A stretch of 59,148 bases of DNA from a bacterium (GCA_021780105.1 JAJXZJ010000057.1:1-59148), one strand, 5' to 3'; shown: positions 19,792 to 29,689, counted from the stretch's first letter. The notes: generated by a model from the letters alone, not told the origin. Made by a program: numbers and translations.

Positions 19792-20661
19792 TTACTGATC
19801 CAGCTTCGCTTCCGCCGTCCAATCCACGGCCCAGTTAATTTCGGAATGCGGCTGATTGTCGTTGTTCCACCGCGCCCGCCAGAGGACGCTTTTGGGGTTG
19901 ATCAGATCGTGCCGCCGGGGCGCCTCGGCATGACTGTCAACAAACACCACGTCCGTCCGGTAATTGTGGCGGTTGGACGGCCATTGGCTGTGGCCGGGCG
20001 AGCCATCCGTCGGGTCCACGTCCGCGTCGAAGTGAATTTGGGCGGCATCCTTGGGCGCCCGCACATCGGCAAACATGATCATCTGGCTGGGGCTGACAAC
20101 CATGCCCTCGGTCACCGGCCCCCGGTTGAAGGCGCCATTGATGTCACCGCCCAGGCCGAGTTGGGGTTTGTGGTTGAGGTCCAGTCCCCAGTCGTTATAG
20201 CCCAGAGAAAACCGGGCATGGTCGCTGATCCCGAACGGGTCAAACCTCCCGTCCGGCCCGCGGCCGCCGAGCGTCCGGTTGAGGTTGGTGTCCCAGGCGC
20301 TGCTGCGCGCCGCCGCCGGACAGTAGAAGACCTGCCGGTTGGAACTCGCACCGTTCAAGAGGTAAACCGGCCACATGTAGTAATAACCGTAGGTGACCGA
20401 CAAGTTGCCGGGGAATTGCCGGTTTTCGCCGACGTAGATCGTCGTGGCGACCGCGACCTGCCGGAGGTTGCTGAGACAGACGATTTGCCGGGCCTTGGCT
20501 TTGGCCCTGGCCAGGGCGGGCAACAACAGCGCCGCCAGGACCGAGATGATCGCGATCACCACCAGCAATTCGATGAGCGTGAAGCCGCGGCGCCTGACGG
20601 TGGCTTCCCGCCGTTCCTTCTGCGGCGGGTCATCATCGTGCGTGGAACCCATCTCTGCCAT
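19792..20661 (-). CDS. Type II pseudopilin-like secreted protein
   Basis: A 289-aa protein with the prepilin signal [20 protein letters not shown], cut by prepilin peptidase after the Gly and leaving a long hydrophobic helix. The C-terminal part is the family common in Planctomycetes and Verrucomicrobia: [19 protein letters not shown], then a variable lobe and the [20 protein letters not shown] end related to the H-X9-DG tail. Start 20661 is preceded by AGGTGG; 20652 is an alternative. Such proteins are numerous in these genomes, and their exact role outside a secretion operon is unclear. No secretion genes lie next to it. Confidence 0.85.
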   Translation of the reverse strand: MAEMGSTHDDDPPQKERREATVRRRGFTLIELLVVIAIISVLAALLLPALARAKAKARQIVCLSNLRQVAVATTIYVGENRQFPGNLSVTYGYYYMWPVYLLNGASSNRQVFYCPAAARSSAWDTNLNRTLGGRGPDGRFDPFGISDHARFSLGYNDWGLDLNHKPQLGLGGDINGAFNRGPVTEGMVVSPSQMIMFADVRAPKDAAQIHFDADVDPTDGSPGHSQWPSNRHNYRTDVVFVDSHAEAPRRHDLINPKSVLWRARWNNDNQPHSEINWAVDWTAEAKLDQ

Positions 20662-20754
20662 AACCACCTGGTTGATTGCCTCTCCGCTTTGCAAAGCCAA
20701 AGCCGCCATGAACTGTGCAAGCAACTTGGAACACAACGGCGCACGGTTTACCAC

Positions 20755-21008
20755 GGATTCCCGGACCGGTCGAGGGTTTGTCTGCGGCCCCAGTCCGCGG
20801 GGCGCGTCTCAATCTCTTGCCGGTTTGAAGGCGGTATGATGGAAAAGGAGGTGCCGGCGGCCGTTCCGCCAGAAGCCTTCCAGACCCAGCCAGGCTTCAT
20901 CACTGGCCCAGGCCCGGCGCTTGAAGCGACATTGGCTCGGCCGGCTGGCGGCCTTGACAGGCCGCTTGCCAGGGTTCGCCAAATCGTGTTCCCCGGTGTA
21001 TGAGGGGA
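20755..21008. other. Intergenic region
   Basis: About 250 bp between the pseudopilin gene and pcm. I see no supported coding frame, hairpin with T-run or recognisable operator. Confidence 0.35.
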
Positions 21009-21677
21009 TCAATCGCGGGCGGCAACGCCGGAGGGGGCGCCGGTCATCGGCACAAAGCGGACCGCCAGCACGCGGCGGCGCTCGATGTCGCGACCGTGCC
21101 GCTGGATTTGGTAAAGTGCCTGGCTCGTCGCGCCGCCCAACGGGATGATCATCCGGCCGCCGTCCTTCAATTGCGCGATCAGCGCCGCTGGCGCCTGCTC
21201 GGCCGCACAGGTGACGATCACGGCGTCGAACGGCGCCGCTTCCGGCCAACCGCCGTGGCCGTCGCCGGCGCGCACGCAAATGTTGTCATAGCCCATGCGC
21301 TGGAGGTCCGCTGTGGCGCGGCAGGCCAGCGGTTCGACGATCTCAATCGAAAAAACCGCCGCCGCCAGTTCCGCCAGCACGGCCGTCTGGTAGCCGCATC
21401 CCGTCCCGATTTCCAGCACGCGGTCGGCCGGTTGCAGCGCGAGTTGCTCCGTCATGAAGGCCACGATGAAGGGCTGGGAAATCGTCTGGCCGTGGCCGAT
21501 GGGCAGTGGATGGTCCTCGTAAGCCTCGTCGCGCAGCTCGGCGGGCACGAACTCGTGCCGCGGCACCTTCGCCATCGCCGCCAGCACGCGGGGATCGCGG
21601 ATGCCGCGCCACGGCACGCGGAGCTGGTGCTCCACCATGTGCTGCCGGGCGTGGACGAAAACCGGATCGTCGGACAT
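21009..21677 (-). CDS. pcm: Protein-L-isoaspartate O-methyltransferase
   Basis: A 222-aa SAM-dependent repair methyltransferase that methylates isoaspartyl residues in damaged proteins. Landmarks are RDPRVLAAMAKVPRHEFVP, the conserved GHGQTISQPFIVAFMTEQL, SAM motif I VLEIGTGCGYQTAVLAEL and DAVIVTCAAEQAPAALIAQL. The start at 21677 (MSDDPVF) is a normal ATG; a frame three codons longer starts with a non-ATG codon. It lies 54 bp downstream of leuB on the same strand and may be co-transcribed. Confidence 0.93.
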   Translation of the reverse strand: MSDDPVFVHARQHMVEHQLRVPWRGIRDPRVLAAMAKVPRHEFVPAELRDEAYEDHPLPIGHGQTISQPFIVAFMTEQLALQPADRVLEIGTGCGYQTAVLAELAAAVFSIEIVEPLACRATADLQRMGYDNICVRAGDGHGGWPEAAPFDAVIVTCAAEQAPAALIAQLKDGGRMIIPLGGATSQALYQIQRHGRDIERRRVLAVRFVPMTGAPSGVAARD

Positions 21678-21731
21678 GGCCAGCAAACGTCCGGCCGGGG
21701 CGCCCGGCTGGCAAGTTGAAACCGCCGGCGC

Positions 21732-22838
21732 TTACAACGCGGCGGCCACCAGGTCGCCCACCTGCTCGGTGGTGAAGCCCATTTTGCCGGCGGCCAGACT
21801 CTTCAGTTTTTCGCGGACCGACTTGATCACGGCATCTTCGATGGCCTTCGCGGCGGTGGTTTCGCCGAGGTGGTCCAGCAGCATCGCCCCGGCGCAGACC
21901 GCGGCGAGCGGGTTGATGACGTGCTTGCCGGTGTATTTCGGCGCGCTGCCGCCGATCGGCTCGAACATTGAGGAACCTTCCGGGTTGATATTGCCGCCGG
22001 CCGCGATGCCCATGCCGCCCTGGATCATCGCGCCGAGGTCGGTGATGATGTCGCCGAACATGTTGTCGGTGACAATCACGTCGAACCACTCCGGGTTCTT
22101 CACGAACCACATTGTCGTGGCGTCCACGTGGGCGTAATCGCGCTTCACGTCCGGATAGTCCTTCGCGCCGACCTCGTGGAACGCGCGCTCCCAGAGGTCA
22201 AAGGCGTAGGTCAACACGTTGGTCTTTCCGCTGAGCGTGAGCTGGGCCTTCCGGCCGGCGGCGACGTCCTCGGGCTTGAGGCCCTTCCACGGCTGGCCGC
22301 CGCGGCGTTTGCGGGCGTAGTCAAACGCGTAGCGCAGGCAGCGTTCCACCCCGCGCCGGGTGTTAATGCTCTCCTGCACGGCGATTTCGTTGGGCGTGCC
22401 CTTGAAGACAAATCCGCCACTGCCGGTGTAAAGCCCCTCGTTGTTCTCGCGGACCACGACAAAATCAATGTCCTCCGGCCCCTTGTCCTTCAGCGGGCAG
22501 TAGCGCGCGTCGTAAAGCCGCACCGGCCGCAGGTTGATGTATTGCTCCAGCTCAAACCGCAGCCGCAGCAGAATGCCCTTTTCCAGGATGCCGGGCTTCA
22601 CGTCCGGATGGCCGATGGCGCCGAGCAGGATGGCGCGGAATTTCCGCAGTTCGCCCACCGCGCTTTCGGGCAGCACCTCGCCGGTGCGCAGATAACGCTC
22701 GCCGCCGAAGTCGTAGTTCGTGTAGTTGAGCTTCAGCGAAAATTTCTTCGCCGCCGCGTCCAAAACCTTGACCGCCTCGCGCACCACTTCCGGGCCGGTG
22801 CCGTCGCCGCCGATGACTGCAATGTCGTAAGTTTTCAT
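21732..22838 (-). CDS. leuB: 3-isopropylmalate dehydrogenase
   Basis: A 368-aa homodimeric beta-decarboxylating dehydrogenase, the third enzyme of leucine synthesis, oxidising 3-isopropylmalate with NAD. It starts MKTYDIAVIGGDGTGPEVVR. Substrate and metal-site motifs are LLRLRFELEQYINLRPVRLY, VVRENNEGLYTG and the signature WFDVIVTDNMFGDIITDLGA, ending GSAPKYTGKHVINPLA. Length and order of motifs are normal. No other leu genes are adjacent, so the leucine pathway is scattered in this genome. Confidence 0.93.
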   Translation of the reverse strand: MKTYDIAVIGGDGTGPEVVREAVKVLDAAAKKFSLKLNYTNYDFGGERYLRTGEVLPESAVGELRKFRAILLGAIGHPDVKPGILEKGILLRLRFELEQYINLRPVRLYDARYCPLKDKGPEDIDFVVVRENNEGLYTGSGGFVFKGTPNEIAVQESINTRRGVERCLRYAFDYARKRRGGQPWKGLKPEDVAAGRKAQLTLSGKTNVLTYAFDLWERAFHEVGAKDYPDVKRDYAHVDATTMWFVKNPEWFDVIVTDNMFGDIITDLGAMIQGGMGIAAGGNINPEGSSMFEPIGGSAPKYTGKHVINPLAAVCAGAMLLDHLGETTAAKAIEDAVIKSVREKLKSLAAGKMGFTTEQVGDLVAAAL

Positions 22839-23027
22839 GTTTCAATCCACGCCCCGATCCGAGGCCGGCGGCGTCCGGGGCGAACCCGCCGGCAAGCGAG
22901 CGGACATCGTAGGGGGCGGGGGAAACCGTATCAAAGGAATTTTCACGGCGGCGCGCGCGCCGGGCGCAACTTCCAGCCACGTCCATGCCGCCGCCCGTGT
23001 CCGCACTGTCCGCCGCCGGCAGCGAAG

Positions 23028-23963
23028 TCAGTTCTGTCGCACCAAGGGGAGGAGTTCAGTGACGTTCACCTCGCGCGACTTTTGCACGATGTCCTGGCGA
23101 TAGCGCGGTTGCAGGCCGCGGGCTTCATCGAGCATCGCCGCAAACGTCTCGCGCAACTGGGCGCCGGTCAACGTCCGGCCGCCGGCGTAATACCGCTTGG
23201 CGACCTGCCCGAGCGCGTAGGTGCTGGCGAAGCCGACCGCGGAAGCCGCGGCCTGTCCCATCACGCCGCCAACCAATCCACCAAGCAGCCCGCGCGTCAG
23301 TCTGCCGAGCACACGCGAGGCAAAGCCCTCGAACACCTGCGAGGTCAGGCCGACGCCCACCGTGCCGAGAAAATCCTTGATGTGCCCGCGGCCCAGCTCG
23401 AAGCCGTAGCTTTTGCCAATCCGGTAAACCATCCGCATTTGCAGCGGGATGATCGCGAGCGTGGCCAGCGAGTGCGGCATGATTTCCAAGGCGCCGTTCA
23501 AAATCGCGTAATTGAGAATCATGCGGTCCAGGTTCTCCACGTCGCTGACCCGCGGCGGCACGGCCAGCGGCTCCACGGCGAGGGCACCGGCAGTTTGCTG
23601 CACGGGGTCGGCGGTTGCAGCATCAAGTTGCAGCGCCTGCCGCAATGCGGTCAGAAACTGCTGCTCCGTGTCGTTGATCGCCCCGTCCGCATGACAGACG
23701 CAGACGGCCATTTCGTAGGCCAGCGCCCGCGCGGCCGGAGTCTGGAGCCGGCCGGCCAGCTCGTTCAACGTCACCCGGCCGCCGAGCACATCTTGATACG
23801 CCGCCGGCGCGTCCAGGTCGCCACTGGCGAAGCCGTGGACGATCCGTTCAATCTGGGCGCGCTCCGCGTCCGCCTGCGCGCCGTCGGCAAATGCGGCCAG
23901 GATGCAGAGGCAAACAACGGCTTTTTGCTCCGGCTCGTTCATGTTCTCGATGGTCGTAATCAT
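23028..23963 (-). CDS. TerB-like / DUF697 protein
   Basis: A 311-aa protein. The first 120 residues look like a TerB helical domain (AVVCLCILAAFADGAQADAE, VCVCHADGAINDTEQQFLTA, with acidic metal-type positions). The second half resembles DUF697/YcjF (LATLAIIPLQMRMVYRIGKS, GLLGGLVGGVMGQAAASAVG), a hydrophobic, probably membrane-associated domain. The ATG at 23963 is preferred; 23942 is an alternative. The role is unknown; TerB and DUF697 proteins often turn up in stress or membrane-associated contexts. Confidence 0.75.
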   Translation of the reverse strand: MITTIENMNEPEQKAVVCLCILAAFADGAQADAERAQIERIVHGFASGDLDAPAAYQDVLGGRVTLNELAGRLQTPAARALAYEMAVCVCHADGAINDTEQQFLTALRQALQLDAATADPVQQTAGALAVEPLAVPPRVSDVENLDRMILNYAILNGALEIMPHSLATLAIIPLQMRMVYRIGKSYGFELGRGHIKDFLGTVGVGLTSQVFEGFASRVLGRLTRGLLGGLVGGVMGQAAASAVGFASTYALGQVAKRYYAGGRTLTGAQLRETFAAMLDEARGLQPRYRQDIVQKSREVNVTELLPLVRQN

Positions 23964-24013
23964 GGTGGCAACAATCAATCTCCGCGCCCGGCGACACGCG
24001 ACACGTCACCCGC

Positions 24014-25345
24014 TCACGGTTTCCTGTAAGACACGCCGGCCAGGCGCGAAGTTTCAACGAAACGCGCGGGCGGGATCCCGCCGCGCAACGGCTGCAAACG
24101 GTTTTCTGCGGCGGGAACGGCCGGCCCGACGCGGGCGGCGGATTTCGCTTCCGCGGGTTGCTGTTCCTTCAACTGCCGGGCGATGCTGACCGCGCGGTCG
24201 GCGATGCGTTCGCACAGATTGCGGACGCGCCACTCGTAGTTCTTGGCTTCGCCGGCGTCGCGTTCAGCGAAGGCGGCGTGGATCGGCGCGGCGTAACGGT
24301 TCACGCGGTTGGTGATGGCGGCGACATCGAACACGTTGGTCATCAGTTCGGCCATGCGCGCCAGGTAGCGACGGTGGCCCTCCGGCGTCTCCATCATTGC
24401 GCGCGCCACGAGGCCGTTGAAATCAGGCAGAATGGGGCCGTTCGGCTGGCTGAACATCTGATCCATGCCGTGCGGGAAGAAGTCAATCCGGTCGGCTTCG
24501 GAATCCCAAAATAGTTTGTAGTTGTTTGGCTTGAGCACGTAGCCGTCCCAATCCCACGTCATGATTTCCAGCGCGCAATACGAGATGAAATGGTCCATGT
24601 AAAGGAGCTGGTCGAGCCTGGCCCAGCGGCGGGCCAGGTCCGGCTCGTCTGCGGCGTCCACCAGTGCCTTGAGCTCCGGCTGGTCCTTCGTGTCGTTGCC
24701 GTTGAGTTTCTCCAGCGGCTGGTCAATGTCCTTGCAGAAGCCGCCGTCGTAGAGGTTGCCCTTGGCGTTGCGATAATATTCGCGGAGGAACGTCTTGTCG
24801 AAGCCCTCGATCAAAACGTAAATCCCCAGATCGCGGCCATTGAGCACCACGCGGGCGTTCGACACCCGCGGCGCCGGCACGCCGGCCCGGCGGAACAGCT
24901 CGCCGCAGATGTTCTCGGTGAGCAGGGTGTCGTCCTGCACCGAGTTGTTCAGGTGAATTTTCTGCAAGCCGTGCCAGCGGCCGCCGCGGATGAACTTTCC
25001 AAAATTCACCGTCAGCGCCGGCCGGTCGTCCAGCGAGCGGAAGCTGCCGGCGGCGCCTTTCAGATGAACGCCCACGTCGGGCAGCACGGTGTCGCCATCC
25101 CGGAACGTGGCGTGGGTGTATTGGCGGTTCTCCTTTTCCAGGGCGGCCAGCGCCGCGCCGGCGATTTCAATTTCAATCTTGCGGAGCGGGCCGGGCACGA
25201 AAATCTCCTCACCCGGCGGCGTGCGCGGGGTCGAGGTCTTGTCCGGCTTCGCGGCCGACAGCGAAAGGACGAACACGGCCAGCCCGATCCCAGAGACCCA
25301 CAGGAGCGGCCGGCCACGAACAACCTGGCCTGCGCGGAACAACAT
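24014..25345 (-). CDS. CotH-like kinase-fold protein, exported
   Basis: A 443-aa protein with an N-terminal membrane or signal segment (LLWVSGIGLAVFVLSLSAAK). The rest matches CotH family proteins: LRKIEIEIAGAALAALEKEN, HLKGAAGSFRSLDDRPALTV, QKIHLNNSVQDDTLLTENIC, GIYVLIEGFDKTFL, and the DWDGYVLKPNNYKLFWD motif with metal-binding Asp/Asn. CotH in Bacillus phosphorylates spore-coat proteins, but in Gram-negative bacteria the targets are mostly unknown and the family is often found near secreted proteins. It stands next to the TerB/DUF697 gene. Confidence 0.82.
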   Translation of the reverse strand: MLFRAGQVVRGRPLLWVSGIGLAVFVLSLSAAKPDKTSTPRTPPGEEIFVPGPLRKIEIEIAGAALAALEKENRQYTHATFRDGDTVLPDVGVHLKGAAGSFRSLDDRPALTVNFGKFIRGGRWHGLQKIHLNNSVQDDTLLTENICGELFRRAGVPAPRVSNARVVLNGRDLGIYVLIEGFDKTFLREYYRNAKGNLYDGGFCKDIDQPLEKLNGNDTKDQPELKALVDAADEPDLARRWARLDQLLYMDHFISYCALEIMTWDWDGYVLKPNNYKLFWDSEADRIDFFPHGMDQMFSQPNGPILPDFNGLVARAMMETPEGHRRYLARMAELMTNVFDVAAITNRVNRYAAPIHAAFAERDAGEAKNYEWRVRNLCERIADRAVSIARQLKEQQPAEAKSAARVGPAVPAAENRLQPLRGGIPPARFVETSRLAGVSYRKP

Positions 25346-25473
25346 GCCGGACGATAGTCGCGCCGGGCGGCTTTGTCACGCCGGCAGCCGGACGGGGCGG
25401 CGCAACGGCACCGCCGCCCGCGGGATAAGTCAGCTTGACTCGCCCTGCCGGTCTGGCCTATGGAACTGACGTC

Positions 25474-27150
25474 ATGCACCATTCCAAATCAGCCACCAAA
25501 CCGCCCATGAAAACCGAACGTGTCCTTTCCATCAGCCCTTCCGGCGAAACGTTTCCGCTGCCGTCGCCGGCGAATTACAAGACCGAGTTCGCCCGGCTGC
25601 ACAAGCTTGCCACCGCCCAGCGCAAGCTTGGTCGCGAGATTGTGGTGGTGGTCGGCCTTGGCTTCGTCGGCGCGGTGATGGCGGCAGTCGTCGCGGACGC
25701 GAAGGACAAATCCGGCAAGCGGACCAAGTTTGTCATCGGCATGCAGCGGCCCAGCCCCCGGAGTTTTTGGAAAATTCCGCTGCTGAACCGCGGCGTTTCG
25801 CCGGTTACGGCCGAGGACCCGGAGGTGGACACGCTCATTGCGCGGTGCGTGAAGGAGGAGAAAACGCTCGTCGCCACCTACACGGAAGAGGCGCTCAAGC
25901 TGGCCGACGTGGTCGTGGTGGACGTGCAGTGCGATTACTTGAAGGAGTCGCTGGGCAACGTGCGCACCGGCGCGGCGGACATGGCGGCGCTGGAGGCGAG
26001 CATGGGCCGCATCGCGGAAAACATCCCGGCGACGGCGCTGGTGTTGATCGAAACCACCGTCGCGCCGGGCACCACCGAGCAGGTCGCCTACCCGATCATG
26101 AAGAAGATCTTCGAGCGCCGCGGCATCGCGTCGGACCCGCTGCTGGCGCACAGCTACGAGCGCGTCATGCCGGGCCGGAACTACGTGGCTTCGATCCGCG
26201 ACTTCTGGCGCGTCTGCAGCGGCATCAACGACGAGGCCAGGGCGCGCGTGACGAAGTTCCTCAGCGAGGTGCTCAACGTCGAGAAGTTCCCGCTCACCGT
26301 GCTCGACCGGCCGATCGAGTCCGAGACGGCGAAGATCGTTGAAAACAGCTACCGCGCCACGATCCTGGCGTTTCTGGACGAGTGGTCGCTGTTCGCCGAG
26401 CGCAATGGCGTTGACCTCAAGAAGGTGATCGCCGCGATCAAGGTTCGCCCGACGCACTCGAACATCATGTTCCCCGGCCCCGGCATCGGCGGCTACTGCC
26501 TGCCGAAGGACGGCGGCCTGGGCTTGTGGGCTTACAAGCACATCTTCGGCTGGGAGGACGACATCTTCCGCATCACGCCGACGGCGATTGACATCAACGA
26601 CACCCGCGCGCTCCACGCGCCGCAACTGGTGCGCGACGCGCTGCGGAACATGGGCAAGCCGCTCGCGGCGGCGGAGGTGCTCGTCCTCGGTGCGGCCTAC
26701 CGCGAGGACGTGGGCGACACCCGCTACAGCGGCTCGGAAATCATGGTCCGCAAGCTCGTGGAAATGGGCGCCGAGGTGCGCGTCCATGATCCCTACGTGG
26801 ATCACTGGTGGGAATTCGAGGCGCAGGACACGTATCCGCATCCGGGCTACAGCCAGAAACGCTTCTTCCACCGGCAGGAACCGTTGACCCACCTGCGGAT
26901 CGAGAAAGACCTCGCGAAGACGTTGAAAGGCGCCGATGCCGTGGTGCTGGCGGTGCGGCACGAAGCTTACCTGAAACTCGATCCCGACGAAGTCGTGCGG
27001 CAGGTCGGCCGGCCCTGCGCCGTGATTGACTGCTTTTGCGTCTTGAACGACGCGCACATCCGGCGTTATTTCGAGCTTGGTTGTGAAGTCAAGGGCATGG
27101 GCCGCGGTCACATTCAACGCCTCAAGGAAAGCGTGCGGAAGGCTCGTTGA
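25474..27150 (+). CDS. Nucleotide-sugar dehydrogenase (UDP-ManNAc dehydrogenase-like)
   Basis: A 558-aa NAD-dependent enzyme that oxidises the C6 hydroxyl of a UDP-sugar to a uronate in two steps. It has the Rossmann motif IVVVVGLGFVGAVMAAVVAD, ETTVAPGTTEQVAYPIMKK, the SYERVMPGRNY segment of the WecC kind, the helix ETAKIVENSYRATILAFLDE and the catalytic Cys in GIGGYCLPKDGGLG. It is longer than typical WecC (about 420 aa), with N-terminal and internal extensions. The ATG at 25474 is chosen; 25507 is possible. It probably feeds surface-polysaccharide synthesis, although it lies away from the main locus. Confidence 0.85.
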   Translation: MHHSKSATKPPMKTERVLSISPSGETFPLPSPANYKTEFARLHKLATAQRKLGREIVVVVGLGFVGAVMAAVVADAKDKSGKRTKFVIGMQRPSPRSFWKIPLLNRGVSPVTAEDPEVDTLIARCVKEEKTLVATYTEEALKLADVVVVDVQCDYLKESLGNVRTGAADMAALEASMGRIAENIPATALVLIETTVAPGTTEQVAYPIMKKIFERRGIASDPLLAHSYERVMPGRNYVASIRDFWRVCSGINDEARARVTKFLSEVLNVEKFPLTVLDRPIESETAKIVENSYRATILAFLDEWSLFAERNGVDLKKVIAAIKVRPTHSNIMFPGPGIGGYCLPKDGGLGLWAYKHIFGWEDDIFRITPTAIDINDTRALHAPQLVRDALRNMGKPLAAAEVLVLGAAYREDVGDTRYSGSEIMVRKLVEMGAEVRVHDPYVDHWWEFEAQDTYPHPGYSQKRFFHRQEPLTHLRIEKDLAKTLKGADAVVLAVRHEAYLKLDPDEVVRQVGRPCAVIDCFCVLNDAHIRRYFELGCEVKGMGRGHIQRLKESVRKAR

Positions 27151-27203
27151 GCCGCAGCCAATGCTGACGCCGGCGGACTGGCGTCGGAAGCGAAGGACCG
27201 TTT

Positions 27204-27848
27204 ATGGGTAAAATCATCATTGTCGCCGGCGTGCCCGGCGCCGGCAAATCCACGCTGCTGCTCGAAGCCTGGAAACGCGTCGAAAAGGAACTGCGTTATT
27301 CCATCGTCTCGTTCGGCACGGAGATGTTGAAACTGTGCCAGGAGGCGGGCCTGGTGAAAGACCGCGACGAAATGCGCAATCTCTCGCCGGATGTCCAGGA
27401 AGAGATGCAATGGCGCACGACCAAGCGCGTGGCCGAACGCCCGGAGAACATCCTGTTGGACACCCACTGCGCGATTAAGTCCGCCGCCGGCAGCTATCTG
27501 CCGGGCTTGACGCCGCGGATGCTGGAACGGCTTTCGCCGCGCGCCATCATCCTCGTGGACGCGCACGAGGCGGAAATCCGCGGCCGCCGCCGCCTCGACA
27601 AATCGCGTCCGTTGCGGACCATCGAGTCGGTCGAGGACATCCACGAACACAAGGTCATCAACCGCGCCTACGCGGCGGCGTTCTCGGCGCGCAGCGGTTG
27701 TCTGTTGCGCATCATTCAGAACAACACCGGCGAGTTCGAGCGGGCGGTGGACGAGTTCATCGCCACGCTGCGTTTCATCGGCGTTGAGCAAGCCGGCCCG
27801 CCGGAACCGGCCCCGTTGCCCCCCACAACGCCACCGGCGAAAACGTAA
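27204..27848 (+). CDS. adkA: Archaeal-type adenylate kinase
   Basis: A 214-aa P-loop kinase. The N-terminus IIIVAGVPGAGKSTLLLEAW holds the P-loop. What follows matches archaeal AdkA rather than bacterial Adk: IVSFGTEMLKLCQEAGLVKD, RDEMRNLSPDVQEEMQ, ILLDTHCAIKSAAGSYLPGL, LERLSPRAIILVDAHEAEI and HKVINRAYAAAF. It lacks the bacterial lid with its Cys or Asp-rich loop. It should convert ATP and AMP to two ADP. A Pro-rich tail of about 20 residues is extra. It follows the nucleotide-sugar dehydrogenase by 53 bp on the same strand. Confidence 0.75.
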   Translation: MGKIIIVAGVPGAGKSTLLLEAWKRVEKELRYSIVSFGTEMLKLCQEAGLVKDRDEMRNLSPDVQEEMQWRTTKRVAERPENILLDTHCAIKSAAGSYLPGLTPRMLERLSPRAIILVDAHEAEIRGRRRLDKSRPLRTIESVEDIHEHKVINRAYAAAFSARSGCLLRIIQNNTGEFERAVDEFIATLRFIGVEQAGPPEPAPLPPTTPPAKT

Positions 27849-27872
27849 AACCGCCGGGCGGCTTCGGTTGAG

Positions 27873-29429
27873 TCAGCGGCGCGGCGTGGCCGGCGCGAAA
27901 TGGTTTTGCCCGCGGTCGCGCAGATCGAAGCACGCCATTTGCGAGGCGTTGCGCACCAGCAGACGGCCGTCCGCGAGCGCGGGCACGTTCCATGTCTTTC
28001 CCTCCAACGCCTGCACGCGGCCGACCTCCTGGAACGATTCCGGCGTCGCCTTCACCAGCGCCAGCTCGCCCTCGCCGCCAAGAACGATGAGGCACCTGCT
28101 GGCCAGCAGGAGCTGGCCGTAGCCATAGCGGCCGCCGCGCCACGTCCGTTCGCCGGTTCGCGCGTCCAGGCAGGTCAACACGCCCTCGTCGAGGCCATAA
28201 ATGAAACCGTCCTGAAACACGGAGGCGTTGAATTTGTTCTTCATGTTCCGGTTACGCCAAACCTCTCGGGCCTGGAAGCTGGTGCCGGCCGGATTGACTT
28301 CCACCAGCGCGCACCCGGCACCGTAGCCCGCCGAAAGGAAGAACCGGTTCGTTGCGACGATCAGCGGCAGGCAGATCGCGTTACCGTATTCCACCTTCCA
28401 CGGGTAATCCCAAAAAACCTTGGAGCCGTCCGTGGCCAGGCCCAGCGCGCGACCGGCGGTGACGATGAGCACTTGCTGCTGGCCTGCCAGCGTGGCCAGC
28501 AGCGGCGAGGCATAGGCTTGCTTGTCCCACAGCGTTGCCCACAACCGCCGGCCGGTGCGCCGGTCGTAGGCGATCACCGCATTGCCCGGCGCGGCCTCGC
28601 CGCTGAGCACGATCACTTGATCGCCCACCACCAGCGGCGACGCTGCCATGCCGTAACGAAGATTCTTGGCCTTGGTATCCTTCAGGACATCGGTTCGCCA
28701 GACGACTTCGCCCGTGGCCGCGCGCAGACAGCAGAGTTCACCGGTGGCGCCCAGGCTGTAAACCAGGCCGTCGCGGTAGGTCGGCGTGGCGCGCGGACCA
28801 TCGCCGCCCATCCATTCCGAGAACAGCGCGGGATAGTGAAAGGCCCAGACTTCCCGGCCGGTCTCCAGTTGGTAGGCGGTGACCGCCTCCTGCTCGCGGC
28901 GCTGCTCAATCGTGAAGGCCAGTCCCCCGGCAACGACGAACGAGGCGTAACCGCCGCCGATCGGCTGTCTCCACAGCAAACGCGGATCACCGTTGTTCCA
29001 GTCGGTCTGAATCGACCGTTCGTCGTAGCAACCGTCGCGCCGCGGCCCACGGAAGTCGGTCCAATAGGCGGCCGGCTCGTCGGACCGGGGCGTCACCTTC
29101 CCGTGCTCCCGCTGCGACTGGCGGTTGCGCTCGAGCACAAGGTAATCGGGCGAGGTCTTGTGCCAGACGATCGAAGGGCCGAATCCGCCTTCCCACTCGA
29201 TGTCCGCCACGCCCGCCAGCACCGCCAGCCAGATCAGCAGCGCGGCGTAGAACGGACAGTAAACGAGGATGCCGGCCGTGGCGACAACGCGCCGGCGGCG
29301 GGAGCAATTTGCATCGCTCCACACCAGGAGCAGCCCCAGTGGCGGACAGACCAGCGCGATGAACCGCCGGAAAAACGGCGTCTGATACCACGTAATTTCC
29401 GGGGGCAGCAGTTGATGATCGTCATTCAT
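27873..29429 (-). CDS. Membrane-anchored PQQ-like beta-propeller protein
   Basis: A 518-aa protein. Two hydrophobic segments near the N-terminus (FIALVCPPLGLLLVW and AGILVYCPFYAALLIWLAVL) would anchor it in the inner membrane. The rest is a PQQ/BamB-type propeller with blades marked by TGREVWAFHYPALFS, CLRAATGEVVWRTDVLKD, AYDRRTGRRLWATLWDKQAY and CLDARTGERTWRGGRYGYGQ. Such verrucomicrobial and planctomycete proteins have unknown ligands; there is no quinoprotein active site to claim. It converges with the adenylate kinase gene. Confidence 0.82.
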   Translation of the reverse strand: MNDDHQLLPPEITWYQTPFFRRFIALVCPPLGLLLVWSDANCSRRRRVVATAGILVYCPFYAALLIWLAVLAGVADIEWEGGFGPSIVWHKTSPDYLVLERNRQSQREHGKVTPRSDEPAAYWTDFRGPRRDGCYDERSIQTDWNNGDPRLLWRQPIGGGYASFVVAGGLAFTIEQRREQEAVTAYQLETGREVWAFHYPALFSEWMGGDGPRATPTYRDGLVYSLGATGELCCLRAATGEVVWRTDVLKDTKAKNLRYGMAASPLVVGDQVIVLSGEAAPGNAVIAYDRRTGRRLWATLWDKQAYASPLLATLAGQQQVLIVTAGRALGLATDGSKVFWDYPWKVEYGNAICLPLIVATNRFFLSAGYGAGCALVEVNPAGTSFQAREVWRNRNMKNKFNASVFQDGFIYGLDEGVLTCLDARTGERTWRGGRYGYGQLLLASRCLIVLGGEGELALVKATPESFQEVGRVQALEGKTWNVPALADGRLLVRNASQMACFDLRDRGQNHFAPATPRR

Positions 29430-29689
29430 GGGCGATACCCGGCCCGCCGTTCCGAAGCGGCGACCGCCAGGGTAGGCCGGCTATATGGAACGGAATCGCG
29501 GCGGACGAATCCTGCGGCTTACGGTTCACCATGAAGCGTCAGCCGCGCCTCCGCCTGGGCAGCCCTCACGCAACCGATGGCAACCAGCGTTGCCACGGTG
29601 ATCCGCGCCACTTTCCCGGCCCACGTGGCGCCAGTGTGTGCATGGCGGCCGGTCGGCGGCAAGCCTCTTGTGGCGGGCGCGGGGACGCG

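Noticed and set aside
22128..24029. Plus-strand open frame, 633 codons
   Set aside because: It runs antisense across leuB and the TerB/DUF697 gene. No conserved motif or start signal.
25489..27117. Minus-strand open frame, 542 codons
   Set aside because: Antisense shadow of the nucleotide-sugar dehydrogenase; very rich in His, Arg and Asp, with no domain.
27900..29534. Plus-strand open frame, 544 codons
   Set aside because: Antisense to the beta-propeller gene; composition is that of a shadow frame.
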